Part shown: positions 1 through 12,988 of the stretch, one piece after another
Layout of the letters: every line of letters starts with the position of its first letter
Numbering within the stretch: the first letter of the stretch is position 1
Assembly: GCF_910596095.1 (NCBI RefSeq)
Contig: NC_056554.1
Span: forward strand, 7,856,001 to 7,920,000
Reading direction: 5' to 3'
DNA length: 64,000 nucleotides
From: Thunnus maccoyii
Taxonomy: Eukaryota; Chordata; Actinopteri; Scombriformes; Scombridae
Notes under the pieces: generated by a model
Databases searched by the model: none
The model's input: only the letters and a program-made list of their open reading frames with translations
Told to the model about the DNA's origin: nothing
Made by a program: the position numbers and the translations under genes

Positions 1-889
1 CTGTTATTTTTCTTTATCTCTCCTGGTTTCCTCTCCCTCTGTCTAACCCTGTGCAACCCCTGAATACCAACTGAAGAGCTTTTCTCATCCTGCATCCTCT
101 TGTCTTTTTCAAGTGCTTCAAAGAAGTTGTCCAGCTGCCACCCTCTCTGAATCTCTGTGTCCTTCTCATCTATCCAGCACTCTCCTATTTCCAGATTCTA
201 CTTGAAACCATGCAGTTGATCTCTTGCCATCACTTTATTTCTCCTTGCCTGTTGGTCATGCTCACTGTAACGTGATTTATTTGAACTAGAAGTGAAGAGC
301 AACTCATCCTCTCCAACATCTCCAGGTTTACATGATTAGTTTGATATTAGTTTAGTGTCTTATTAGCCCCACAATGTGTGGTGGCAAACCTGATGCTCAC
401 TCATAAAAGGATGTCGCCTCTTTTTCGACCTTCTTTCAAGTATCTCTCCTTTTCTCTTCTTTTGTTTCTCCACCTCTAAGAAGACATGCAGATAACTCGT
501 CCTCTTGTCCTTCTCAAGTGTCCGTCTTCTTTAATTGCTTACATGACCGCATGGCATTAACAGAAGTGACTGTGAGGCAATTAGGTCACACAGCCACTGG
601 TGTGTTTCAGACTACATGATCAATGTCCCATTTGTCACAGTCTCAAACTACATCAATGAGCTATTCATCATTAACGCTCATGCAGACGTGCTGACAGACA
701 AGGACAGAGTGTGCGTTGTCTTTGTCGCTTTGTACGTGAAATATGGATGTCAGAGGGAAATTCCACAGACAGACAATCATCAACACTTCCTTCATGTTTA
801 TGTACACTTTATGATGTTTGTGTCAGGGAAAGGCATTAGGTTGATATCACAGTGTTGCCTCACTCCTTAAATTGACACATTGGTGCCTT

Positions 890-1530
890 TATTTGTGTTA
901 AGTAAGTTGTATTGTATTTATTGGGACAATGTACAGTTTTAAACATAAATGTTAACATTTGAGGCACTGCACCAGAGTTAGTGTTAAAGCTAATTTTCAT
1001 CTGCAGTCCCTTTCAATTAAAACATATAATAGCACAAAGCAAAAAACACACAGGACATACTACACAAAATACAAAGCCACACACAACAGCATATCACATA
1101 TACCCACAATGTCAACCAGAAATCAACAATGCAAGCATGTCAAACCAATAGCAAGATTATTTGAGAAGACCATGAGATCAAATCCAGACTCAGTGGCCAC
1201 AGGGCTGAAAAGCCTTTAGCAGATTCTTCAACCTGGTTCTAAGTGCACTGATTGAACTGCAGCTCTTCATATCATCAGGTAGGACATTCTACTGAGTTGT
1301 GGCTTTCACAGAGAAAGCTGACTGGTACAATCATGTATAGAGGATATTCTGGAGGATCTAATAGAACTTACTGAGTGAGAGTACACAAAGTCACCCAGTG
1401 GAGGAGGGGCCAAACCATTTAAAATTTTATAAACTAGGCACAAATTTGAGAATAATCTAAAATTCTCAAAGCTCAGTAAATTGTATTTCTCCAGTACCCT
1501 ACAGTGATGGAAATGCATTGGCTTTTTGTT
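890..1530 (-). mobile_element. Decayed non-LTR retrotransposon (LINE) 3' fragment
   Basis: On the minus strand, 1518 down to about 1306 encodes a peptide containing LVYKILNGLAPPPLGDFV, preceded by VLEKYNLLSFENFRLFSN. This is the signature of the region after the reverse-transcriptase domain in fish LINEs (L2/Rex1-like clades). The rest of the minus strand down to about 890 fits a LINE 3' end, with a CAATAAATACAAT-like tail. Frames are broken and there is no complete RT or endonuclease. The family within non-LTR elements is not certain. Confidence 0.6.
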
Positions 1531-2381
1531 AATACCTGGTGAATTGAGATTCTAATAGCGTAGGGTAGCACTTAGCTTTAATCATAAGTAAGGCAGTTAT
1601 ATAAACTTTTATTATATTATTTAACCAGCAAATCCTCCAAATGAAACAACCAAAAACATTGTTTGACCATGCACTCCACAACGACACAAGGAGCGTTTTC
1701 TAATCTGGCACCTCTATCACCAGTAATCGTCAGGACAGCATCATTTGTCCGTGCTTTCCATTACTGTTACAAATCACTGACAACACTATGTGGGTTAAAG
1801 TTACTACTTCCTTAAAGTTAGGCAACCTTCGTCATCATGGCTTCCCTAATGATACCCACAGGATTAAGGTTAGGGGACGATCGCAGTTACGGGCTTTTTT
1901 CGGGGTTGGCAATGTGACACTCAAGGTTAGAAATGGGGAACAAACTGCAGTCTCCTGTGGCAAAGTCCATTGTTGGGTTATAGCTTATCATACTCCTCCG
2001 ACTGAGAAAATTTGTCAATAGACAGTTTATACTGTATGCCATCTGAACTGCTGGTTATAAATACAGCAGCCACTAGATGGCATCTGTCACTCAAACGTAA
2101 CAGTAGCAATAATAGTAGTAGTAGTAGCAATTAACTTTGTGACTATATCATAAACAATAGAACTGATGGCCAAACCTAAAAAAATAAAATCTTAGCTGTC
2201 GTAAACTGGGATTATCCTTCAATGAGAGTTCAGACCCCATACGTATCCACTGTATTGAACTATCACTGAGAAAGAAACCTCCAAAACAACTGTTATTCAT
2301 CTGACCTCTGAGCTCACTGGAAAGGAAACAGACATTTTATGCTATCATGAAAGTGTCATAATTTAGATGAAAAGCTAAAGT

Positions 2382-2407
2382 TATATATATATATATATAT
2401 ATATATT
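2382..2407. repeat. (TA)n microsatellite
   Basis: About 13 uninterrupted TA units in non-coding DNA. Confidence 0.9.
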
Positions 2408-3752
2408 ATGGATGCAGTAATTAGGCCCTGAGGAGGCCTTAAAAGTAATGTTAACTCATCATTTTACTAAACTTCTGTCTGTGTCTTACTAATTGTTTTT
2501 CACAAAAGAATCATTTAAAACAGAACAAGGAATTCCAAACTATTCATGTTTTAATTAATCTTTCAGTAATATGGCCTACTTCAACATAGTTCTCCATTAA
2601 CATGATTTTTCTAGAATAAGACAAACTAATCATTAGAAGCTTTGAAGAGAATTTCTACCATCACAGAGCACAGTGTCCATTATCTGTATCTGGTCATGCT
2701 GATTCATATCTAAACAAATGAGTGAAAACAAGGTTGTAGAGTAAAGCTCTGCTTCCTCTCCTGGTTGTGCATTAGCTCCCTGCATCACTTTTTTCCCCCA
2801 AACAAGCTAATGTTACATTGGTTGATGGTCATGAGGATGATGCACTCATGCTAATGCACAGAGTAAAAGGAACCATTAAATGGCGTGGACCAGGGAGAGT
2901 GGAGAGTAGAGGAAGAAGAAATAGCCCAGGGACAGGCAATAAAACAGAGATTGGGAGGGAGGAGATCCATAGAGCGTGAGTTGAAGGAAGCAAGGAATGT
3001 TGTAGTGAGAGATTTATATATAATCATGTTATTTCAGTTACCAACTTGCATAGCTAAAATGATTGCCCACCTGGTCATAGAGACACCATGGATTATAGGC
3101 TGTAGCCAATTAGGTGGATGTTCCCCTTGTAGAACTAACTAACACATATATCTTTTGAATTATTTTGAATGTAACCATTGTAGCATTTACAGAATTTATA
3201 TTGTTCAGTTCATGTGTGGCGTCTCTGCTGCCTCACTTAAGTGACAAGTTAACCGGTTAGCCTGAATCTGAATCACCTACATTTCAATTTGTTCAGTGAT
3301 TTGAAGCGAAACAAAATGGCAGTTCAATCTTATTATCAGGCTAACAGGTGACTTCAGATTCGTTGTGGTCATAATGTTTCTGTAAGGCAGCAATGTTTCT
3401 TTTCCTCCATTTTGTGTTAACAAAGACAACAAGTCTAGTTTTGTGAGAGTTCAGCGGGACATGCAAAGGGTCTGACTGCACAGTACATTTTATTAACACA
3501 CCTGCTGGAGTGCAAGGCTTGGTTCGATGAGCTTATGCACTGATTTTTTAATTAAAACAGACCATTACAGGTTGATATAACTTTTATCCCTCATTCAGAG
3601 GGTATTCAAATAAAAATCTCTTTGTGTGAGAAATAACCTGACCTTCTCTGAAGGCACTTGCATCAATCATTTATTTAACAAAAAGAACAGAGATCTCTGG
3701 GGAAATTATAGCAAAACATTTTCATCTAATCGAGTAGTGTTTTGAGGTTATT

Positions 3753-3753
<1 letters not shown>

Positions 3754-3811
<58 letters not shown>

Positions 3812-3824
3812 GAGTGTGTGTGTG
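3754..3824. repeat. (TG)n microsatellite, interrupted near its end
   Basis: A long TG tract with GC and GA interruptions after about 3805. Confidence 0.92.
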
Positions 3825-5370
3825 AAGGTGAATGACAAATATGATTGCCCTTGCCAAATTTCAACAGTGCAAGAGGTTCAGTGGCACCTCTAGACTGTGA
3901 ACTAATATTGAAATGGGTGTAGCACATTTTTCTTCAGCGTGGTTTCAACGTTATTCAACATCAGGAGATATAAATGAGTCATTTGGAGAGAAAAGAAACT
4001 CAGATAATTAGTGAACTTGAAACAAATAGAGATGTTAATGTGAAATGAAACAGGCATAATCAGGCTTTTTTTTTTTTTTTTTACATGATGTGTGTTTCTT
4101 GACTTGGAATGAGTCAGCAACGGTAACTCAGTTCCTGCAGTTTAAATCTCCACTTTCTTAACTGCCCACAACAGCTAAAGCCTATTACATACTGTTATGT
4201 AGATACAGTAGACGTGCATGTGTACATGTATCTCCCTTTATTAATTTATTTTAAAGAGTAGTAGAGGTAACTTTGCAAACTACAAGATGAGAAAATAAAG
4301 CGATCTTAGGATTCTAGTTTTGAGCCCTAAAACCCTCCAGTGAGTTATTGTCTTTGCTGCATGAGTTCTCTTAGATTAAAATACTGTTTGACTGTAGATT
4401 TGACAGTTTTACTCTTGAAAGTTAAATAAAACATTAAACATCCCATTTGTGAGAAATTTTAGTTAAGAAACTGTTTGAAATCCAACTACAGTTGTAATAT
4501 TTTCACATCTCACTTACTTTCTTTAATTTATGGTATCACACTGCAGATTTATAAATGTATGTTCCTTTTTTTCAATATGAATACGAGGTTTATTGCTGTT
4601 TTTATGTGCAGTATCCGACATGTTGCTAGTGTTTATTGGTGGATATGTATTGTATAATTCCAGTATAGTACTGAGTGTGAAAGGGGGAAAATAATTATCT
4701 TATCTCGTGACCACCCCCCAGCTGACTGCATCTAATAGACTGTGCAGAAACAGCTTAATATAGTGTCACACATTCATTCACACACCTACATATGTTTTCA
4801 TAGAGATCCCTGTTTAACTCATAACCCTCATGTTTAACCCTACAGTCAGCACACACACTTAATGAGATTCAACCGCGAGCCTGCATCCTTACCTCAGCAT
4901 GTGTGTCACACTTTATCTTCTCAGGTATACACACACTCATACACACACACACCACAGGACACGCTAATGAGATGCAGTAGCACAATTATACTTGTAGATC
5001 AGAGGGATGGGTCATTCGTAATTTAATCTATCACACTAACAGAGCAGAGAGAAAGGAAACAGACTAGAACGATGAGGAACAGGAACAGCGAGAGGCATGG
5101 GAAGATAGAGTTGGGAGGCACGGATAATACATAATTGATTTTTTTTTTTTTTTTTAATCTTCCATGCCTACAATGAACACACACTTAATGAAGTCAGTAA
5201 AGATTCGGAAGGAGAGACATCTGTAGGAGGATTTAGCAGTGTAAACACATTCTTCATGAAGTCAGATAAGACTGCTGGAGAGAAAACACACACACACTTC
5301 GAGGTTAACTGCTCTCCCCTTTCCTGCTCAGTCGGTAATGTATTACTTTGTGGAAAGCATTAAGTCTCTC

Positions 5371-5436
5371 ACACACACACACACACACAAGCTGGGCTGT
5401 CTTCAGCAATTCACCTCATTTTCTCTCTTTATCTCC

Positions 5437-5467
<31 letters not shown>

Positions 5468-5469
5468 AC
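5371..5469. repeat. Two (CA)n microsatellites in CT-rich DNA
   Basis: CA tracts at 5371-5389 and 5443-5469 are separated and followed by a long CT-rich, TC-biased stretch to about 6010. The long open frames here are a by-product of the low complexity. Confidence 0.85.
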
Positions 5470-7172
5470 TTCATGGTCTAATTACAAGAGAGCAAGCACT
5501 TCCAACACTGTGGTCCATCATCCATCACCCACCACACCCATCTGTGTCTTCTCCCTCTCTTATCTCCCTCTGTCCTCTCTCCGTCCTCCTGTTCTCTCCC
5601 TCGCTGTAATTTATACTTTCTTTTCCTCCTTTTCTGCATTCTCCGACTTTCGTAATTCTTTCTCCTCTCCCTCCCTCCCTCACCCTCTCTGTCTCTTCCT
5701 CTCTCCAGTCTTATTCCCCAGACAGACATTATCGGAGGGAATGGCGATCGATTTGCTCCAACTCGCTCTTCTCCACCTCCGTCCATCTAACCAAGGATTT
5801 TCCTCTTATCTGTCCATTAGCGTTTCCACAACGGCAAGAACACATCTTCCTTCCTCTTCTCTTTCTCCTCATCCTCCTGCACGTATTTGTAATGTGTCCT
5901 CTCCATCTCTGTCCATTTCTCCCTTACCGCTAACTTTTTACTTTTCTCTCTGTCTTTCTTTCATTATTTTGCATTGGTATTGATTGATCCATGTTCTCCC
6001 TCTTCTTACTCTTCTTCTCTTTCTCCGTAGTCACTCTGACTTCGATCGGGAAAGTAGCAATACTGTTATAGGATGCTATTCTAGCGCTAATCCCGAGTAT
6101 CTGAGAATTTCCACCAGTTCTTTAATCCGTATTAGAGCAAGAGCGATGTGGCATGTGTCGGAATTGACTTTACAGTGTGCTTATTTCCACACATAAAAAG
6201 AAACTGGATGGATTGGAGCAGAGCTCGTAAAGCAAAAGTACCATTAGTACATCCTTTTGTTACCTTCTTAATCGTCTCTCTCTCAGCCCTCATCCTTCTT
6301 GCCTTCACCCAGCAGGGATCAGACCACAAACATCCATCACACCAACTCTGCAAAAAAAAAAAAAACCTGGCAAACATAATTCTTCCTCCCTCAGATGAAG
6401 TACTTATTTCTCAATGAAGCACTTTTGGAAACTTTGGCCTGAACCAGAAATAGCTTCTGTATCCGCCTCTGACAGATGAAAGAAGGAATGACATATATTT
6501 TATTCTAGGAATTTAAAGTTTCTCGTTTTTTTTCTCCTCCAAGAAGTTTCTGGCTGGAAGAGTTTAAATAATTTGTCTATTCTCCATCCATCCTCACTGC
6601 TCGTTTTCTCTCTTATCCCCTATTCTGTCAACCTCTGCTCCGTCTGCCCCCTCCCTCGCTCTTACAGTACCTCCTGATCCTCCTGCTCCCTTTAGTCCCA
6701 TTAGTTATCTCCTGATGGATCATTAACTATTAAACACCAGATACAGGGAAAAGGAGAAGAGGGGCGTTCTATGAGGTTTCTGTCTAGTTTGCAATAATAA
6801 ATGAACATTGAACTGAGGTCAGACGTATATTGAACCCATTGATCGTTGCTGCCATCTAGTGGTCAAAAAGGAAAGTTGTTCAGAAGGAATGAACTAGTGC
6901 AACTGCGGTCTGTCTAATACATGGAATTGGAAAACTTGGAGAACCAAAATTGATTTCTTGAATTATTTAAATAACAAGACTGAATTAGCTGCCAAAAGTA
7001 AATGTATAAAAAATAAAACATGAGTACTGGTTTGTCCTTATTGATCTTTTTAAAAGCATCCAATGTCAAAGAAATTAATTAATTAATTGGAGCATGGGAA
7101 TTCTTCCAGGTTCTCTGTCAGTCTGGTCTACTTTTTATCCAAATATTGATGCCGCGGTGTGTCTGTCTTCAG

Positions 7173-10100
7173 ACAGTCTGATGTTGGGGACGGAGGTTGA
7201 CCTGCTGCAGCTGGACAACAGTGTGTTCGCCATGGAAACAGTGTTAAAGGCGTGGCTTCAGGAGCAGGGGGGAGACAGAGAACACCTCCACCTTCTTCTG
7301 CCAAGCCCCCTGGACAATCCCATCCCAGGTTTGATACTGCATACACATACATGTATCCACCAGTTTGTTAACTCAGTGGATATGACTTGAACTGATGTAA
7401 TGGAGACTACATAATGTCAGCTTCTCTTATGGCGTTCGCCTCCTGTGTAGTGTGTATTAAGTGTGACATGCAGGAGCGTCTGATAAGCCCTGCCCTCATC
7501 CCCCTGACCCCCAACCTGGGAGTGAAGACCGAGAGCGTCCGTGACTTCATGCCTGTCACTAAGGGCTCAACCAATCAGAGCACAGCTCCACAGAGACTGA
7601 AAGTAATCAAGTAAGAGAAGGAGTGCAGGGGAAGGGGCTTCTTACTATAGACGGAAACATGAAGTAGTCTGGCTTCCATTAGTCAAATCTATATATATGC
7701 ATTCTTTTTGAGCCTCAGTGAAACAAATGTACAAAATACTAGTGATGTTATTTTCACTTTTATCATTCTTTCTCTTTTCACACTAATATACAACCAGTTA
7801 AAAGTGATTTAAAGTTACAGACTACTAAAAAGGCCATGTAAATAAATATGGATACTTTTTCACACCCTATTTATGTGTTTAATGTCACATGAAATTGTAA
7901 TGTAATGACACTTATAGTGAGTTGATATTTAAAAATTTATTTTAATAGTCATGCAGTTGTTTCCCCAAAATAACCTCAAATCATTGATGGAAGCAAGGAG
8001 CAAAATGAATATATCATATTTATTCCCTGAAGGTACAAAGTTTTAACATGAAAGGGAGTGTTTAGATGTTACTGTGTGAGCCATGCTCCCTTGTTTTTTT
8101 TTTTAGTTTTGTAGGAGGGAGGCAGAGTGTCTGTGTATGACTATGTGTGCATGCTCCATCAACCACGCGTGTACTGTTGTGTGTATTCAGTAAAACCCTC
8201 CCTGCCTATGAATGGCTCCATTCTGATTGCAGGGAGTAGTGGAATATTTCTTGGATGAAACTCTCCCCATCACATCAGAGTCTGCTTTGTTCTGCCGGAG
8301 TCATCTGCTCTGTTGACCCAAAACGACTACAGTCGAGCAGAAAAATTGCTCCACGTCGGAAAGCTCCAGTCCAGTGAATTTGATGGTGTTTTTATTCTCA
8401 TACAGTAGAAACTCACGACACAACAGCAGCGGTGGTACAATGGTGGTGTACAAGGAAAAGACAGTGATGCAATAAAAGATAAGCAGATGACAACACACTG
8501 GCTAGAATAGCACACAGCAAAATAGGGAAAAGATGTTAATTGAAAAGAGTTTATGAATCAATCACAACATAAAACACAGATCAACACACAGCACCAGAAA
8601 CTAACTTAATGTTAACTAATGTTTAAAACATGATGAATATAATCTCATTAAGCTGAACTAAGTTAATTGAGTCTAACAAATTAAGGCATGTCTAGTTCGA
8701 GGTGATTATCCTAAAGTTATGAATTTGTATGGTGTGTTTTACTGTGTTTTCCAGTCTTTGTGAATGCATTTTTGTTTATCTTTACACAAAATGACAGTGT
8801 TTTAAATAGATTCAAGAAAGATAATTTGCTGGAAGCATATTGATATTGTCACACTGGTATAAACAGCTCTGATCGTTCAACACTGATCTCATTTCTTCTA
8901 AAATTCATACAGACACAGACTCACATATACACTAAATGCGTTGTATGTACACACACTTACTCCACTGATGATAGAAAGCAGACATTCACGTGTAACCTAG
9001 ATGAACTACTTCCTCCTCTTCCCCGATTTGCATGAGTTTTACATTTTCAGGAGCTGCAGTGCGATGTTGTACGTGTGTGTGTGTTTTGCATACCAGTCAG
9101 TGAGAACGTTCTTGTGCGTCGTGTGTGTGTGTGTATGTATGTGCTTTACATACTGATGACTCATGATTTACAGCTGTGACATTTAAACGAAGCCGGGGGA
9201 CGGTCGCTATGTTAACAAATTCACCTCCGCAGGGATAACGTCATTCTCCGTCTCTGCGCTCCCGATGATTTGTTGTGTTTGCATACTGACGGTGTTCTAC
9301 TGAAAAATATTTGATGATTGACATCATCTTTCTCACAGGACAGTTTCAGCTGTCACAGTTAGTGCAGGCTACAAAACATCGTGCGAGTCTGTAACCAATT
9401 TTGTGTGTGTGTATGTTTGTGTGTGTGTTGTAGGGCACTGCGAGCAGACGGACTGTGTGAGAGTGTGTTGTACGGCCTGCCGCTGGTGATCCGCCCCACC
9501 ACCTGCTGGCAGCTGGACTGGGACGAAATGGAGACCAACCACAACTTGTTTCACGCTCTCTGCCACACACTTAGGGTGTCTTTTAACTTACTTTTTGTTT
9601 TTTTAACATCTTTGGACAATTGCCTGTAAGTTTTTTTAAAAGATGTTAGAGAACAGAAATTGTCAAAAATAACAACTATATATAGCTGACAACACAACTA
9701 CTGCAGACGCCTCTGTATAATTAATATCACTGTGTTATAGATCACTGTCACATTTTCTAGTTTATCTGTTGATGTTACATCTCCATATATTAACATCTTG
9801 CAGGTGTCTCTGTACGTTAATGCAAATCTTTGACTGGATGATAGGAAATCACATCAGCAAAGATAGTAATGCACTTCTTTTGCAGTCTGCTCATCCATGT
9901 CTGTGTCTGCATAATACAAACAAGGTTCCTAATTAAACAAAATAGTTACTAAGACAATGTCATATTTTTCATAAGAGTAGAATAAAGTAGTGAAACATTT
10001 ATGCTACTGAACTTTTCATTATAATCACTGAGTAAATTTAAAATAATAATCAAGGAACTTGACACAAAATTATTATTTCCATCAGTCTCTTCATCCTCTT

Positions 10101-10434
10101 GTACTTTGTTTGACCCTCTGATTGGTTCTTTAGTTTATTTTGTAACACTCAACATCTCACTGTATGTTGCAAATGTATGACACTGTTTGATGTGAGATTT
10201 GCTTTTCCCTCTTTCAGAGTCGTGACTTGTTCCTGCTGCTGCAGGTGGAGCCTGCCCAGAGGTCTACAGCTGGAGGCTCAGGTCCATATGTGTGTGTGTG
10301 TGTGTGTGTGTGTGTTTGTGGAGTATGTGTGTGTGAAAGAGAAAGAAACACACTGTACCATATAACCGTAGTTGTTTTTTTTATCAAATAAAATATATAA
10401 ATAAATAAAATGCAATAATGCTTGTATTCATATG

Positions 10435-10477
<43 letters not shown>

Positions 10478-12728
10478 TTTGCATGCAACGTAGGTGTGTA
10501 TTCTCACTATGTCCTCCAGCCTTCCCCGTCTCTCTCCCTCCTCCTGAAGCCGGTGGTCTCCAGAGAATTGTTGCTGCCCTGCTCACTGCCTGTCTCAACT
10601 CAGGACCCTTCACCTGAAACCATGCAGATTATTCAGGTTAGGTGACCTCTGTTCTGCCTTATTAAATTAGGCAGGACAAGTAGACACAACTCAAAAGCAG
10701 TAACTCAACTTTAAAAGGATTCCTTATCACTCCTGAGTAGAAAACATTATCAGTTAGGAGACTCTCCTCCATTCTCCTGACAAATTCAAATACAAGAACA
10801 CACAAATATGTACTTCCAGGCGTGAGAGGTTAATCAATAAACCTGTATATTTTAATAGACAACACTACAACACTAAATGTTCTCTCAGCAGCACAAGTTT
10901 GTATTATTGTTTACTATTTATTATTGCATATGTCACATAACTGTCATGGCCAGAAGCAGAAAAAAGCACCTCTTATTCTCAGCCACTCACTTTTCTGTTG
11001 TATTTAAACATTTTTCAGTATCTGTTTTGTTTATAATGGAAATTACATCAAGCAATACCCACAAACAGCAGTTTAGACATTCAAATGATGCCGGTTTAGT
11101 TGATGAATTATAAGTTTTCTGTCTGTCTCGGTCAGGGTTGTCTATCTCAGCTGGACGAGGAGTTTGTGTTCAACCCCCTCTCCTTGAGCAGTAACCTCTA
11201 CCAGCACCTCAGGAGCCGAGGCCTGCTCTCACAGCCGCGATACCCCTACAGGTCGGTTGATAGTGGTAACAGACATTGATGTCATTATGCTCATATAAGA
11301 CTAGATATGAGTGAAGAAGGTAGTTTAGGAGACGTTTGATGATGATGATGTTGGTGTTTAGGGTCCAGCCAGCTGCCCACAGAGACCAGTCTCAACCACT
11401 AGAGGGCCCTAAGAGCACAGCCAGCAGACAGCCTCGGCAGGTAAACAAATCAGCTTTATGACAGTGTAAAGGTCAAAGCTCAATGATGATCACGTGAGTT
11501 ATCATGATAAGCTGCATAAAAGATAATTTGATAGGGTCATATTCTGTAAACCTCATTATGGTTGATAGTACGTACTACTAATGCAACTTCCTCCTCACTT
11601 CTTTACTCACTAGGTGGCAGCACTTACCACTAAGTACATACTTCTATCTGTCTCTTTATTATAAGCTGTTGAATTTCTCAGATGTCGGGAAGTGATCCTG
11701 CAAATTATTTGTGTCAAGTGACAAGTGAGAAGGTGTCATAGAACTGAAGATGAGGTTGATCGATATATTTTACCACATTTTCAACTGTTCTAAACAACAT
11801 GAACAGCCTAACGCTTCTTCATTTTTGTAGTTTTGATGAATTTGCATTTGTTACATGTGAAATGACCAACATTCTCAGTATAAGAAAGACATATAATCAG
11901 AATTCTTGTAACAATCCCAACTACTGGAAGTCTCACTAAACTCACAATAGACCTGAATTTCATGCTAATAATCATTTTTATTAGACTTTGAAAGGATCTC
12001 AACATTTCATTCTTCCATGTTCTTTTGTTACATCAGTTGAGGCCTACAGTGACCTGAAAGTGTGTAGCTGTTGGCAGTGTGACTCATCAGGGTTGATAAG
12101 GCTGCTGACATGCAAATAGTTCAAAAACACAAAGAAAATGTTCATCTGCTCTGCTTTTGTTTCATCCTGTTCTTTGGCTCGCTCTGTTTAACCCTAAACT
12201 CTTAAAATAATCTTGCTGTATTTGCCCTGTTCATGTCCTCTTCCTCTTTTTTCTTCTATAATTCTTGATCTCTTTTTTTCCTCCTCCTTCAGAGCCTCCT
12301 CCTCTTCCTCTCTTTTATCATTTTTGCTTGTCTTACTGAGAAATAAAATTTCACAGCTCAGACTTCTCTTTTTTACTGCATTGTTGAGAGTTTTTATGTA
12401 GTTTCTTAAATTGTTTTAACTTTAGCATTTAATAATTGATTATAAAACATGTATATACCCCGGATTTTTAAATGTGTTTTTCATTCAGCAGCAAAACCAG
12501 AGTCGCCAACTGGGAATGAACAGCAAGGTCAGAGCCACTGTGGCTCCTCTGCCTTCCACCTCCTCCTCCTCCTCCTCCTCCTCCTGCTCTTCCTCCATGG
12601 GACCTCCTCCGGCTAAGGCTTCTCGTCCAGCTTTGACCCTCATGAGCAGCAGCAGTGGAAGCCGCCGGGCCACAGCCCCTACGCAGCAGGAGGAAGACGA
12701 TGATGGTGACTCCATGGTAATACTGTAA
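7173..12728 (+). CDS. m1ap: Meiosis 1 associated protein, C-terminal exons (5' partial)
   Basis: M1AP is a vertebrate protein needed for meiotic progression in the male germ line. Eight coding exons are supported, with GT-AG junctions and closing phases: 7173-7328, 7451-7610, 9434-9575, 10218-10281, 10494-10636, 11136-11251, 11362-11440 and 12489-12728 (stop TAA 12726-12728). Together they encode about 365 residues. The exons match human M1AP in order. The first carries LGTEVDLLQLDNSVFAME and AWLQEQGGDREHLHLLL. The second starts CIKCDMQERL. The third carries GLCESVLYGLPLVIRPT, CWQLDWDEMETN and FHALCHTLR. The fifth carries SLSLLLKPVVSRELLLP and the last VRATVAPLP. The last exon has a serine run from TCC repeats (about 12559-12590) and an acidic end. 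The N-terminal part (roughly the first 200 residues of the human protein) is not found, so the gene probably starts before the window. The last exon could also splice at 12716 (ATG|gtaata), which would change only the C-terminus. It converges on dok1. Confidence 0.88.
10286..10476. repeat. (TG)n tracts flanking m1ap exons
   Basis: TG tracts at about 10289-10315 (just after the donor of exon 10218-10281) and 10436-10476 (18 nt before the acceptor of exon 10494-10636) lie in the same 212-nt intron. A shorter TG-rich stretch at 9401-9430 runs up to the acceptor of exon 9434-9575. Confidence 0.9.
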
Positions 12729-12957
12729 GAAAGGATGGAGGGTGAGTGGAAGAAAGTGCGTAAAGAGAGCAATGCGGTGATGGGGAAGTGATGAAGAGGG
12801 AGAGGTGGTGCAGTACGTACCTAACTAGTCATTTTACACACTCACGCACGCACACTTTACAGTCACACAGCGTGCTGAATGAGGCCTTCCATATCCTGAC
12901 CTATCATTTCAAAAAGCCTTTCCAGTTACTATACAGTAAGACAGCACAGCTTAGTCA

Positions 12958-12988
<31 letters not shown>

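Larger units (their letters stand above)
1..7172. other. Non-coding stretch upstream of first visible m1ap exon
   Basis: No exon with convincing homology is seen on either strand. The stretch holds a LINE remnant (890-1530), a (TA)n tract (2382-2407), a long (TG)n tract (3754-3824), poly-T runs (about 4068-4082 and 5140-5155), two (CA)n tracts (5371-5389, 5443-5469) and CT-rich low-complexity DNA (about 5390-6010). Because m1ap enters at 7173 in mid-protein, part or all of this is probably an m1ap intron. I looked for the missing N-terminal exons here and did not find them. Confidence 0.5.

Noticed and set aside
5348..5983. Long plus-strand open frame of 211 codons
   Set aside because: It is composed of (CA)n and CT-rich DNA that reads as Ser/Thr/His/Leu/Pro low complexity, with no homology or splice support.
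1..7172. N-terminal exons of m1ap
   Set aside because: Translations in all frames were compared with the remembered family N-terminus and none matched; the exons are presumed to lie before the window.
10214..10507. Open frames of His-Thr or Cys-Val repeats around 10.2-10.6 kb and at other CA/TG tracts
   Set aside because: Dinucleotide microsatellites stay open in several frames; these are not proteins.
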